Assembly: GCF_018687635.1 (NCBI RefSeq) | Contig: NZ_CP061300.1 | Location: forward strand, 806,001-870,000 | Length of the DNA: 64,000 nt | Source of the DNA: Polynucleobacter sp. MWH-Braz-FAM2G | GTDB lineage: Bacteria > Pseudomonadota > Gammaproteobacteria > Burkholderiales > Burkholderiaceae | Direction: 5' to 3' | In this document: positions 55,176 through 64,000 of the stretch, piece by piece | Layout: every line of letters starts with the position of its first letter | How positions within the stretch are numbered: position 1 is the stretch's first letter | Position numbers and translations under genes: made by a program | Notes under the pieces: generated by a model | What the model was told of the DNA's origin: nothing | Database searches by the model: none | The model's input: only the letters and a program-made list of their open reading frames with translations

Positions 55176-55874
55176 TTAGGCACATTTTCTGGCTAGTGCC
55201 TCAAGGAATAGTGGCTCAAGTAACTCGTGTCTACTCCCATAGGGCCAGCTTTCCGCAGACTCTGGGTTGGTCGCAGGGTAGCCAATAATCAGAGGATTTT
55301 GTTCAATTAAGCCGTTTTCAAGCTCTTTTTGGATGCTTTCACTAAATGGGTGATTACTTCCTGAGTTCTCGTCGGCAAGCGCCACTACTCCCGGGTGAAG
55401 CTTTATAAAACCTTCATCAACTAGGATAGGTATTCGCTGTGTGTCCTTGTTTTTACTTAAATAATGAATTAAATGAACCTGTTCGACAGGAGGGATTAGG
55501 GCGTCCAAAAAGATCAAATCGGGCGCGATAGATACAGCCTTCATGAGACCCTCTAAGCTATCTACCGCCATCTCCATATCCACCTTCAATTGCCAGTCAG
55601 CTATAGATTCTAGGAGCTCTTGACCATTTTCCGATCTGCGAAAGATTCCCATTGCTACACAGTTTTGAGTGGTTTTCTGTCTCATCGCTCTTTTTCTGCG
55701 CTGTAATTGCTGTTCAAGGGAGCTAGCTAATATTCGCCTATGTCCGCCACGAGTTTTCCAGGCAATTAATTCTCCTAATTCAACCATTTTCTGGACAGTG
55801 CCTAAAGATACTTGCAAAATCTTGGCGCTTTGTCTTGTGCTGAGATATTCCATTTCTGGGGTAATTGCTTTCAT
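55176..55874 (-). CDS. Excisionase-type HTH protein with receiver-like domain
   Basis: 232 residues. Residues 8-60 form a MerR/excisionase-type HTH (YLSTRQSAKILQVSLGTVQKMVELGELIAWKTRGGHRRI). Residues 72-190 look like a response-regulator receiver, with D124 (DLIFLDALIPP) in the phospho-acceptor position. This order, HTH first and receiver second, is the reverse of ordinary response regulators. No histidine kinase is nearby. The C-terminal 40 residues are not recognised. Targets unknown. Confidence 0.85.
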   Translation of the reverse strand: MKAITPEMEYLSTRQSAKILQVSLGTVQKMVELGELIAWKTRGGHRRILASSLEQQLQRRKRAMRQKTTQNCVAMGIFRRSENGQELLESIADWQLKVDMEMAVDSLEGLMKAVSIAPDLIFLDALIPPVEQVHLIHYLSKNKDTQRIPILVDEGFIKLHPGVVALADENSGSNHPFSESIQKELENGLIEQNPLIIGYPATNPESAESWPYGSRHELLEPLFLEALARKCA

Positions 55875-56059
55875 ATTTCCCTTAATTTCATTTATCTGTT
55901 TGAAGATTTAGAGAATAAAAATCAAAGTCATTTGAATCTGTCGGGAATGTTTTAAACCAAGGTAGGAAAGTTCTTATTAATTCATGCTTAATAGGGAGAT
56001 ACCCCGAATTGCCTAAAAATCAGGGAAAGCCCTTTATGTGCCAATGGGCATTCGTGTTA

Positions 56060-56174
56060 AATTACTGTCGTAGTACCAGTATTTGCACAGATCAATTCGT
56101 GAGACGGTACAGCCGTTAAGCGGATGGTTATAACCACAGTTTTTATTCGGGAAACCCGATGAAAGGTGAGCATC
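56060..56174 (+). ncRNA. Structured sucA leader (candidate sucA RNA motif)
   Basis: The 300 bases between the HTH gene and sucA contain no gene. The last part can fold as small hairpins: ACGG-TACAG-CCGT (56104-56116), TGGT-TATA-ACCA (56125-56136) and TCGGG-AAA-CCCGA just before the AAAGG ribosome-binding site. The sucA RNA motif is a known cis-regulatory element in front of sucA in Burkholderiales. The match here is by position and general structure only. Confidence 0.5.
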
Positions 56175-59030
56175 ATGATGCAGGACCAAAGAGATAATTC
56201 GTATCTCTTCGGCGGAAACGCCCCATATGTAGAGGAACTCTACGAATCCTACTTGCACGATCCAGCTTCTGTAGCTGATCATTGGCGAGATTATTTTGAT
56301 AACGTGAAACAGGTTCCAGCGGTCGACGGTTCATCTCGAACTGACATTGCTCATGGACCTATTGTTGCTTCTTTTGCTGAGCGCGCAAAGCAAGGTCCAA
56401 TCAGAACTATTTCTGATTCGGCTGACTCAGAAATGGGCCGCAAACGCGTTGCTGTTCAGCAATTAATTGCCGCGTATCGTAACGTCGGTAATCGCTGGGC
56501 AAATTTAGATCCATTAAAGCGGACAGAGCGCCAGGATATTCCTGAGTTAGATCCCGCTTTCTATGGCTTTACTGATGGCGATATGGATATCGTCTTCAAT
56601 ACAAGTAATACATTCTTCGGTAGAAACGAAATGTCTTTGCGCGATTTGCTGCAGGCATTGCGTGAGACATACTGCGGCACGATCGGTGTCGAGTTCATGT
56701 TTATCGCCGACCAGAAGATTAAGAAGTGGTGGCAAGAAAAATTAGAATCCATTCGTTCAACACCACAGTTCAATGTGGATGAGAAGCGTCAGATTTTGGA
56801 TCGAGTTACAGCCGCTGAAGGTCTAGAACGTTACCTCCAAGCCAAGTATGTTGGTCAGAAGCGTTTTTCTCTTGAAGGTGGAGAGAGTTTCATCGCTTGT
56901 ATGGATGAATTGATTCGCGATGCAGGCAACAAAGGCGTTCAAGAAATTGTTATTGGTATGGCCCACCGCGGTCGTCTCAATGTGTTGGTAAACACTCTAG
57001 GCAAGATGCCAAAAGATTTGTTTGCTGAGTTTGAGCACAAAGGACCAGAAACATTACCAGCTGGTGACGTGAAGTATCACCAAGGTTTCTCAAGTGATAT
57101 TTCTACTCCTGGTGGACCCGTTCACTTATCTTTAGCATTTAACCCCTCCCATCTTGAAATCGTGAACCCAGTAGTAGAGGGTTCTGCACGTGCTCGTATG
57201 GAGCGTCGTGGTGATATGTTGGGCGAGCAAGTGATGCCAGTATTGGTGCACGGTGATGCTGCGATTGCAGGCCAAGGAGTCATGCAAGAAACTTTGGCGA
57301 TGTCTGAAGTGCGCGGATATTCCACCGGCGGCACAGTACATATTGTGATTAATAACCAGATTGGTTTCACAACATCAGATCCGCGCGATTTGCGCTCTAG
57401 CTTGTACTGTACTGACATTATGAAGGTAGTGGATGCTCCAGTTCTGCATGTGAATGGTGATGATCCTGAAGCGGTGGTATTGGCAACCAAGTTGGCTGTT
57501 GAGTTCCGCATGAAATTCCACAAAGATGTGGCAATTGACATCATCTGCTTCCGTAAGCTTGGTCACAACGAGCAAGATACGCCTGCGATGACTCAGCCAT
57601 TGATGTACAAAATTATTGCCGCACATCCTGGTACTCGAAAGGTCTATGCCGATAAGTTAGAGGCTCAAGGTGTATTGCCTGCCGGCACTGGCGATTTGAT
57701 GGTGAAAGAGTATCGCGCTGCCATGGATGAAGGTAAGCAGACATCTGATCCAGTATTAAGCAACTTCAAGGGTAAGTTTGCCGTGGATTGGTCTCCATTC
57801 TTGAACAAGAAGTGGACTGATGAGGCAGATACTGCAATTCCATTAACAGAGTGGAAGCGTTTGGCTGAGAAGATCTCGACCATTCCTGAAGGTTTCAAAG
57901 CCCATCCATTGGTTGAGAAGGTCTATAAGGACCGCGCCGCTATGGGTAAAGGTGAAATCAATGTTGACTGGGGTATGGGTGAGCACATGGCTTTCGCATC
58001 CTTGGTTGCAAGTGGTTACCCAGTCCGCTTATCTGGCGAGGACAGTGGACGCGGTACTTTTACCCACCGTCATGCGGTATTGCATGAGCAAAATCGTGAG
58101 AAGTGGGATACCGGCACGTACATAGCGCTTCAACATGTAACCAAAGATCAAGCGCCGTTTGTGGTGATCGACTCGATCCTTTCTGAAGAGGCGGTACTAG
58201 GTTTTGAATATGGTTATGCTGCTGCCGAACCAAATACTTTAACGATTTGGGAAGCTCAGTTCGGTGACTTTGCTAACGGTGCTCAAGTAGTTATCGACCA
58301 GTTCATCGCCTCTGGTGAAGTGAAGTGGGGTCGTGCAAACGGCTTGGTAATGATGTTGCCGCATGGTTATGAAGGTCAAGGCCCAGAGCATTCTTCTGCA
58401 CGTCTTGAGCGTTTCATGCAGTTATGTGCCGATACAAATATGCAAGTGATTCAGCCTACAACTGCATCGCAAATCTTCCATGTATTGCGTCGTCAGATGA
58501 TTCGTCAGTTCCGCAAGCCGCTGATTTTGATGACTCCAAAATCATTGTTACGCAATAAGGAAGCTGCTTCACCTTTATCTGAATTTACTAAAGGTGGATT
58601 CCAAACAGTTATTGGTGAGCGTGATGAGTCAATCGATGCCAAGCAGGTCAATCGTTTAGTGATGTGCTCAGGTAAGGTTTATTACGATTTGGTGAAACAA
58701 CGTGCCGAGAAGAAGATTGGTGATGTTGCCATTATTCGTTTGGAGCAGTTATATCCATTCCCGCATAAAGCATTGACTGCTGAATTGAAGAAGTATCCTA
58801 AGCTAGAAGAGGTTGTATGGTGTCAGGACGAGCCACAAAACCAAGGTGCTTGGTTCTTTGTTCAGCACAATATCTTGGAAAATATGTCTGATGGCATGAA
58901 GTTGGGCTATGCAGGTCGTCCTGCATCTGCATCTCCAGCTTGTGGCTACGCTCATCTCCACCAAGAACAGCAAAAGTCTTTACTCAATGCGGCATTTGCC
59001 AAATTAAAAGGTTACGTGATCACGAAGTAA
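56175..59030 (+). CDS. sucA: 2-oxoglutarate dehydrogenase E1 component
   Basis: 951 residues from the ATG at 56175, 8 bases after GAAAGG; a GTG at 56166 would add three. N-terminal E2-binding segment (SYLFGGNAPYVEELYESYLHDP), thiamine-diphosphate core with IGMAHRGRLNVLVNTLGKMP and HVNGDDPEAVV, and the transketolase-like C-terminal half. It decarboxylates 2-oxoglutarate and passes succinyl to E2. First gene of sucA-sucB-lpdA. Confidence 0.98.
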   Translation: MMQDQRDNSYLFGGNAPYVEELYESYLHDPASVADHWRDYFDNVKQVPAVDGSSRTDIAHGPIVASFAERAKQGPIRTISDSADSEMGRKRVAVQQLIAAYRNVGNRWANLDPLKRTERQDIPELDPAFYGFTDGDMDIVFNTSNTFFGRNEMSLRDLLQALRETYCGTIGVEFMFIADQKIKKWWQEKLESIRSTPQFNVDEKRQILDRVTAAEGLERYLQAKYVGQKRFSLEGGESFIACMDELIRDAGNKGVQEIVIGMAHRGRLNVLVNTLGKMPKDLFAEFEHKGPETLPAGDVKYHQGFSSDISTPGGPVHLSLAFNPSHLEIVNPVVEGSARARMERRGDMLGEQVMPVLVHGDAAIAGQGVMQETLAMSEVRGYSTGGTVHIVINNQIGFTTSDPRDLRSSLYCTDIMKVVDAPVLHVNGDDPEAVVLATKLAVEFRMKFHKDVAIDIICFRKLGHNEQDTPAMTQPLMYKIIAAHPGTRKVYADKLEAQGVLPAGTGDLMVKEYRAAMDEGKQTSDPVLSNFKGKFAVDWSPFLNKKWTDEADTAIPLTEWKRLAEKISTIPEGFKAHPLVEKVYKDRAAMGKGEINVDWGMGEHMAFASLVASGYPVRLSGEDSGRGTFTHRHAVLHEQNREKWDTGTYIALQHVTKDQAPFVVIDSILSEEAVLGFEYGYAAAEPNTLTIWEAQFGDFANGAQVVIDQFIASGEVKWGRANGLVMMLPHGYEGQGPEHSSARLERFMQLCADTNMQVIQPTTASQIFHVLRRQMIRQFRKPLILMTPKSLLRNKEAASPLSEFTKGGFQTVIGERDESIDAKQVNRLVMCSGKVYYDLVKQRAEKKIGDVAIIRLEQLYPFPHKALTAELKKYPKLEEVVWCQDEPQNQGAWFFVQHNILENMSDGMKLGYAGRPASASPACGYAHLHQEQQKSLLNAAFAKLKGYVITK

Positions 59031-59074
59031 TCGTCTTCATAACTAAACATACACATATATAAATAGGATTAATC

Positions 59075-60280
59075 ATGGCTATTTTCGAAGTTAAAGTTCC
59101 TCAACTCTCTGAGTCAGTTGCTGAAGCAACTTTGTTGCAATGGAAAAAGAAGGTTGGCGACGCTGTTGGTCAAGACGAGATTTTGATCGAAATCGAAACA
59201 GATAAGGTGGTTCTTGAGGTTCCAGCCCCTTCAGCTGGCGTGTTGACAGAAATCATCGTTGCTGATGGTGGCACCGTAGTTGCTGAACAGTTAATCGCAA
59301 AGATTGACAGTACTGCTGTTGCAGCGGCTGCTCCAGCTGCTGCTGCGCCTGCTCCAGCAGCCGCTCCTGCTGCAGCCCCAGCTACTGCTCCTGCCGCTAA
59401 AGCTTCAAGCGCAGCCGCAGCTCCTTCTGCGGCAAAAATTTTGGCAGAGAAAAACATTGATGCCGGCCAAGTTGCTGGTTCAGGACGCGATGGCCGTATC
59501 ACCAAAGGCGATGCATTGAATGCTACTGCTGGTGGTGCTAAGTCTGCTGCATTGCCAAGCGCGCCAATTCCGACTGGTGATCGCCCAGAAGAGCGTGTAC
59601 CAATGAGCCGTTTACGTGCTCGTATTGCTGAGCGTTTGCTCGAGTCTCAAGCAAACAACGCAATTTTGACTACATTTAATGAAGTCAATATGGGTCCAGT
59701 AATTGCATTGCGTAACAAATATAAAGACCAATTTGAAAAGACTCATGGCGTGAAACTAGGTTTCATGTCTTTCTTTGTTAAAGCTGCTACCCATGCTTTG
59801 AAGAAATTCCCTTTACTCAACGCTTCTGTTGATGGCAATGACATTGTTTACCACGGCTACTTTGATATTGGTATCGCTGTGAGCTCACCACGTGGTTTGG
59901 TAGTTCCGATCCTGCGTGACGTTGATCAAATGAATTTAGCGGACATCGAGAAGAAGATTGCTGAGTTCGGCGTTAAAGCTCGCGAAGGTAAGTTATCTAT
60001 TGAAGAGTTGACTGGCGGTACATTCTCCATTTCTAACGGTGGTGTATTTGGTTCCATGCTTTCCACTCCAATTATTAACCCACCACAATCCGCTATCTTG
60101 GGTATTCATGCTACTAAGGACCGCGCTGTTGTTGAAAATGGTCAAGTAGTAGTTCGTCCAATTAACTACCTAGCATTGTCATATGACCACCGCATCATTG
60201 ACGGCCGTGAGGCTGTGCTTGGATTGGTTGCTATGAAGGATGCGTTGGAAGATCCTTCACGTCTTCTCCTTGATTTGTAA
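59075..60280 (+). CDS. sucB: Dihydrolipoyllysine succinyltransferase (E2)
   Basis: 401 residues. Lipoyl domain with the lipoylated Lys in [12 protein letters not shown], an Ala/Pro-rich linker of about residues 80-118, the E3-binding domain ([29 protein letters not shown]), and a catalytic domain ending in [12 protein letters not shown] with the catalytic His. It transfers the succinyl group to CoA. Confidence 0.98.
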   Translation: MAIFEVKVPQLSESVAEATLLQWKKKVGDAVGQDEILIEIETDKVVLEVPAPSAGVLTEIIVADGGTVVAEQLIAKIDSTAVAAAAPAAAAPAPAAAPAAAPATAPAAKASSAAAAPSAAKILAEKNIDAGQVAGSGRDGRITKGDALNATAGGAKSAALPSAPIPTGDRPEERVPMSRLRARIAERLLESQANNAILTTFNEVNMGPVIALRNKYKDQFEKTHGVKLGFMSFFVKAATHALKKFPLLNASVDGNDIVYHGYFDIGIAVSSPRGLVVPILRDVDQMNLADIEKKIAEFGVKAREGKLSIEELTGGTFSISNGGVFGSMLSTPIINPPQSAILGIHATKDRAVVENGQVVVRPINYLALSYDHRIIDGREAVLGLVAMKDALEDPSRLLLDL

Positions 60281-60292
60281 GAAGGGAAGATC

Positions 60293-61729
60293 ATGAGCCA
60301 AGCTTTTGATGTACTCGTAATCGGTGGTGGTCCTGGTGGCTACATTGCCGCTATTCGCGCAGCGCAACTTGGATTTAAAGTGGCTTGTGCTGAGTCGAAT
60401 GCCTATGACGATCCTAAAGGTGAGCCACGTTTGGGCGGTACTTGCTTAAACGTGGGTTGTATTCCTTCTAAAGCATTGTTAGCCTCTTCTGAAGAGTTTG
60501 AGAAGATTAGTCATCACGCTGCCGATCATGGGATTAAAGTAGGTGCTGTGAGCATCGACTCTAAAAAGATGATTGCTCGTAAAGATGACATCGTTACCAA
60601 GATGACTGGCGGTATTCAGTATTTATTCCGCAAGAACAAAGTAACCTTGTTAAAAGGCCATGCGTCTTTTGAGGGTAAGGGCGCTGAAGGCTACCAAATC
60701 AAGATTGACGGTAAAGATAAAGAAACTGTTACAGCAAAAAACGTCATCATTGCAACAGGCTCTAAAGCCCGTCATCTTCCAGGTATCACAGTTGATAACG
60801 TATTAATCTGCGATAACGAAGGTGCTCTCAAGTTTGATTCTGCTCCTAAGAAATTAGGCGTAATCGGTGCTGGTGTTATTGGTTTGGAATTGGGTTCCGT
60901 ATGGCGCCGTCTTGGTGCTGAAGTAACCGTTCTTGAGGCAATGCCTTCATTCTTGGCTGCTTGCGATTTAAGCATTGCTAAAGAAGCGCAAAAATTATTT
61001 GCTAAGCAGGGTTTGAGTATTAATACTGGCGTAAAAATTGGTGATGTAAAAGCCGATAAGAAAGGTGTTGTTGTTAATTACACTGATAGCGCTGGCAAAA
61101 CTGCTAAGTTGGAATGTGATCGCTTAATTGTTTCTGTGGGTCGCGTACCAAATACAGACAAATTAGGTTTAGACAAGATTGGTCTCAAAGTCGATGAACG
61201 CGGCTTCATTCCAATTGATGACCATACCTGTGCAACTTCAGCGCCTGGCGTATATGCGGTGGGTGATGTAGTGCGCGGCCCAATGTTGGCTCATAAAGCG
61301 GAGGACGAAGGTGTCCTCGTGGCTGAAGTCATCGCTGGTCAAAAACCACATATCGATTACAACTGCATTCCTTGGGTTATCTACACTGATCCTGAGATTG
61401 CTTGGGTTGGCAAAACAGAGCAGGCACTTAAGGAAGCTGGCGTTGCTTATAAAGCAGGTCAATTCCCATTTGCTGCAAATGGACGTGCATTGGGCATGGG
61501 CCGTGCTGATGGTTTCATCAAAGTTTTGGCGGATGCGAAGACCGATGAAATCCTAGGCGTACATATCATTGGCGCTAATGCATCAGACCTCATTGCTGAA
61601 GCAGCGGTTGCAATGGAATTTAAGGCAGCAGCAGAAGATATTGCTCGTATCTGTCATGCACATCCAAGTTTGTCAGAAGTGATGCGTGAAGCAGCATTGG
61701 CGACAGACTCGCGTGCATTAAATATGTAA
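60293..61729 (+). CDS. lpdA: Dihydrolipoyl dehydrogenase (E3)
   Basis: 478 residues. FAD motif VIGGGPGGYIAAIRAAQLG, redox disulfide GGTCLNVGCIPSKALL, NAD motif GVIGAGVIGLELGSVWRRLG and C-terminal HAHPSLSEVMREA with the catalytic His. Starts 12 bases after sucB and completes the 2-oxoglutarate dehydrogenase complex. Confidence 0.98.
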   Translation: MSQAFDVLVIGGGPGGYIAAIRAAQLGFKVACAESNAYDDPKGEPRLGGTCLNVGCIPSKALLASSEEFEKISHHAADHGIKVGAVSIDSKKMIARKDDIVTKMTGGIQYLFRKNKVTLLKGHASFEGKGAEGYQIKIDGKDKETVTAKNVIIATGSKARHLPGITVDNVLICDNEGALKFDSAPKKLGVIGAGVIGLELGSVWRRLGAEVTVLEAMPSFLAACDLSIAKEAQKLFAKQGLSINTGVKIGDVKADKKGVVVNYTDSAGKTAKLECDRLIVSVGRVPNTDKLGLDKIGLKVDERGFIPIDDHTCATSAPGVYAVGDVVRGPMLAHKAEDEGVLVAEVIAGQKPHIDYNCIPWVIYTDPEIAWVGKTEQALKEAGVAYKAGQFPFAANGRALGMGRADGFIKVLADAKTDEILGVHIIGANASDLIAEAAVAMEFKAAAEDIARICHAHPSLSEVMREAALATDSRALNM

Positions 61730-62833
61730 TTGAAAACCATTGAGTTTTACCAACAAGAGTTAAAAGCGCGCGGGTATCAAAGCGATCCCGCGCAGCTTCG
61801 TGCTGTTGAACGCTTGCAGAAATGCGAAGACGAATGGATTGCTTACAAAGAGATCCGCAGCAACAATTTAAAAAAGAAACTCTTTAAACCAACACTTCCT
61901 CGTGGCCTATATCTGTGGGGCGGGGTAGGGCGTGGCAAATCATTCTTGATGGACTGCTTTTATGCAGCTTCCCCGCTAGAAAAAAAGATTCGCATTCATT
62001 TTCATGAATTCATGCGTGAAGTGCATCGTGAATTGCATGAACTTTCTGGCTTATCCGATCCTTTAGATGAGTTATCCAAGAGAATTGCCAATCGCTATCG
62101 CTTAATTTGCTTTGATGAATTTCACATCAACGATATCGCTGATGCCATGATTCTCTATCGCTTGCTGAGCGCACTCTTTGCAGATCGTGTGCAGTTTGTA
62201 ATGACCTCTAACTATCGTCCAGATCAACTGTACCCCAATGGTTTGCATCGGGATAGGTTATTGCCAGCCATTAAGTTGCTCGAAGAAAAATTAGATGTTC
62301 TCAATGTGGATGCCGGCAATGATTACCGTCGTGTTCAAATGGCCCAAGTCGAGGCTTATCTCACGCCAGTGAATGCAGAAACTCAAGCCATCTTAGGTCA
62401 AATGTTTCAAACATTGATTGGTAATCAAAAAGAAGCTCGTAATCCAGTGCTGCATATCGAATCTCGTGAGTTGCGTCCTCTGCATATGGCCGATGGCGTA
62501 GTGTGGTTTGATTTCAAAACCCTCTGTTGTGGCCCTCGTTCACAAAATGATTACTTAGAGATCGCTAACCAGTTCCATACGGTAATTCTTTCAGGGGTTC
62601 CTTATATGCCCCCTAGAATGACAAACGAGGCGCGACGGTTTATTTGGTTAATCGACGTTTTATACGACCATAAAATCAAATTGATCATATCGGCAGAGGT
62701 TCCTGCTCCTGATTTGTACACCGAGGGTCAAATTACCGCGGAATTCTCCAGAACCGTGTCGCGCTTGATCGAGATGCAGTCCCGTGACTACTTAGACGCT
62801 CCGCGCCGAGTAATTGACACCAGCTTGACCTAA
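61730..62833 (+). CDS. zapE: Cell division protein ZapE (AFG1-like ATPase)
   Basis: 367 residues, starting at TTG immediately after the lpdA stop. P-loop WGGVGRGKSFLMD, Walker B LICFDEFHINDIADAM and sensor VMTSNYRPDQLYPNGL. ZapE binds FtsZ and acts in late division; the AFG1 family is also linked to respiratory-complex quality control. Zero spacing to lpdA suggests coupling. Confidence 0.93.
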   Translation: MKTIEFYQQELKARGYQSDPAQLRAVERLQKCEDEWIAYKEIRSNNLKKKLFKPTLPRGLYLWGGVGRGKSFLMDCFYAASPLEKKIRIHFHEFMREVHRELHELSGLSDPLDELSKRIANRYRLICFDEFHINDIADAMILYRLLSALFADRVQFVMTSNYRPDQLYPNGLHRDRLLPAIKLLEEKLDVLNVDAGNDYRRVQMAQVEAYLTPVNAETQAILGQMFQTLIGNQKEARNPVLHIESRELRPLHMADGVVWFDFKTLCCGPRSQNDYLEIANQFHTVILSGVPYMPPRMTNEARRFIWLIDVLYDHKIKLIISAEVPAPDLYTEGQITAEFSRTVSRLIEMQSRDYLDAPRRVIDTSLT

Positions 62834-62842
62834 AATAGGGAA

Positions 62843-63694
62843 ATGAGCAGCTTTTCCCCCTTTAACGCCGACTTGCATTGCCATTCAGTGATCTCTGATG
62901 GCACCTTAACGCCTGAAGAATTGGCCGAACGAGCAAAGGCGAATGGAGTTCATTTATGGGCACTGACCGATCATGATGAATTAGGTGGGCAACAGCGCGC
63001 CCGAGAAGCAGCTAAAGCATTAAAAATCGACTATCTAGCAGGTGTAGAAATTTCTGTTACCTACATGGGCGAGACTATTCATATTGTTGGTCTCGGAATT
63101 GACCCACAACACCTAGGAATCATTGAGGGCTTGCGTCGCACACGTGAAGGTCGTGGTAATCGTGCGCATCTTATGGCTGAGCAATTGCTCAAAGTTGGCA
63201 TTCCTGGAGCATATGAGGGCGCACTCCATTTTGCTGGTAATCATGATTTGATTTCCAGGACACACTTTGCGCGTTTTCTTGTAGAGCAGGGCGTCTGCAA
63301 AGATACCGAACATGTATTTAAAAATTATTTAATTGAAGGTAAGCCAGGTTATGTGCCTCATCAGTGGGCTAGCCTAGATGATGCTGTTAAATGGATAAAG
63401 GCGGCAGGGGGTGTTGCGGTAATTGCTCACCCTGGCCGTTACAGTAGGCTCAATGCCATGCAGATGGATGAACTTTACAAGCACTTTAAAGATATTGGGG
63501 GGCTGGCAATTGAGGTGATTACCGGCAGTCACAGCCCTGATCAATATAAAACCTTTGCTAAGATTGCTCAGCAATACGGATTCTTAGCCTCGCGCGGTTC
63601 TGATTTTCATGACCCTAACGAGAGTCATATTGATTTGGGTAATCTGCCACATTTACCTGACCACCTTACACCGGTATGGTCTGCTTTTCATTAA
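62843..63694 (+). CDS. PHP-domain phosphoesterase (YciV / RNase AM type)
   Basis: 283 residues. PHP metal motifs ADLHCHSVISDGTLTPEELAERA, WALTDHDELGG, GVEISVTYMG, VAVIAHPGRYSRL and the final SRGSDFHDP. Relatives hydrolyse 3',5'-nucleotide bisphosphates and mature 5' ends of rRNA. It often lies before trpS in proteobacteria, as here. Confidence 0.92.
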   Translation: MSSFSPFNADLHCHSVISDGTLTPEELAERAKANGVHLWALTDHDELGGQQRAREAAKALKIDYLAGVEISVTYMGETIHIVGLGIDPQHLGIIEGLRRTREGRGNRAHLMAEQLLKVGIPGAYEGALHFAGNHDLISRTHFARFLVEQGVCKDTEHVFKNYLIEGKPGYVPHQWASLDDAVKWIKAAGGVAVIAHPGRYSRLNAMQMDELYKHFKDIGGLAIEVITGSHSPDQYKTFAKIAQQYGFLASRGSDFHDPNESHIDLGNLPHLPDHLTPVWSAFH

Positions 63695-63721
63695 ACGATT
63701 CATTACATAGAAAAAATACAG

Positions 63722-64000
63722 ATGTTTGCTGAACGTGTTCTCTCTGGCATGCGACCTACCGGTAGCTTGCATCTCGGTCATTACCACGGTGTTTTGAAGA
63801 ACTGGGTTCGCCTGCAGTCCGAATATCCCTGCTTCTTTTTTGTGGCAGATTGGCACGCCTTAACTACCCATTACGAAACACCGGATGTGATCGAGCAATC
63901 TGTGTGGGATATGGTGATTGATTGGTTGGCAACTGGTGTTGATCCAAACCAAGCTACCTTATTTATTCAAAGTAAAGTTCCAGAGCATGCCGAACTTTTC
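63722..64000 (+). CDS. trpS: Tryptophan-tRNA ligase, N-terminal part
   Basis: First 93 residues only; the gene runs off the right edge. MFAERVLSGMRPTGSLHLGHYHGVLKNW contains the class I GHY (HIGH-like) motif, then FFVADWHALTTHYETPDV. It starts 27 bases after the PHP gene. Confidence 0.95.
   Translation, partial: MFAERVLSGMRPTGSLHLGHYHGVLKNWVRLQSEYPCFFFVADWHALTTHYETPDVIEQSVWDMVIDWLATGVDPNQATLFIQSKVPEHAELF

Noticed and set aside
59170-59505. Ala-rich minus-strand frame of 111 residues
   Set aside because: It is antisense to the lipoyl domain and Ala/Pro linker of sucB.

Overview
The window reads as a chromosomal segment of a betaproteobacterium of the family Burkholderiaceae, most likely Polynucleobacter or a close relative. 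The order trpF-trpB-trpA-accD-folC-dedD-cvpA-purF-metZ, the block thrS-infC-rpmI-rplT-pheS-pheT-ihfA-merR-tRNA-Pro, and sucA-sucB-lpdA-zapE are typical of Burkholderiales. The moderately AT-rich composition fits Polynucleobacter better than Burkholderia or Ralstonia. This assignment is inferred from gene order and protein character, not from a database search.

Region by region: (1) 1-9445 is housekeeping: tryptophan synthesis, acetyl-CoA carboxylase beta subunit, folate, a SPOR cell-division protein, CvpA, purine synthesis, methionine sulfhydrylation and a small methyltransferase. (2) 9545-30964 is a sulfur-oxidation island. It opens with a divergent HiPIP/rhodanese pair. Next comes an operon with a split YeeE/YedE transporter, a small exported protein with four NPCGP motifs, an unrecognised cytosolic partner, a two-domain exported rhodanese, a BigR-like ArsR sensor and a DUF2892 membrane protein. 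A thioredoxin 2 and a small envelope-protein cluster follow. A minus-strand modB-modC-prenyltransferase block sits back to back with a second ArsR-type regulator and soxCD-YZ-A-X-B. Behind soxB come a DsrE-like protein, a metallo-beta-lactamase-fold hydrolase, a cytochrome c, and two more YeeE/YedE units. (3) 30983-44319 is mixed metabolism: thioesterase, selU, a KAS III-like enzyme with an altered active site, gcdH, yhhQ, ybiT, DUF1289/GNAT, gloA, ETF-QO, scoAB, and a cation-diffusion-facilitator transporter fused to an alpha/beta hydrolase. (4) 44347-64000 is relA, tRNA-Val, thrS-infC-rpmI-rplT-pheST-ihfA-merR, tRNA-Pro, an H-NS-family gene, an HTH/receiver-like regulator, the 2-oxoglutarate dehydrogenase operon with a structured leader, zapE, a PHP phosphoesterase and the start of trpS.

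How the parts fit together (inference): YeeE/YedE proteins would import thiosulfate or other reduced sulfur. The periplasmic Sox enzymes oxidise it on the SoxYZ carrier and pass electrons to c-type cytochromes and perhaps HiPIP. ModBC would supply molybdenum for SoxC. Rhodaneses, DsrE-like, MBL-fold and DUF442 proteins would handle sulfane sulfur. Two cysteine-bearing ArsR regulators would sense persulfide at AT-rich palindromes located in the intergenic regions.

The least explained items are the NPCGP-repeat protein with its partner, the transporter-hydrolase fusion, and the KAS III-like protein whose catalytic His and Asn appear exchanged. No CRISPR array, insertion sequence, integrase or prophage gene was seen.
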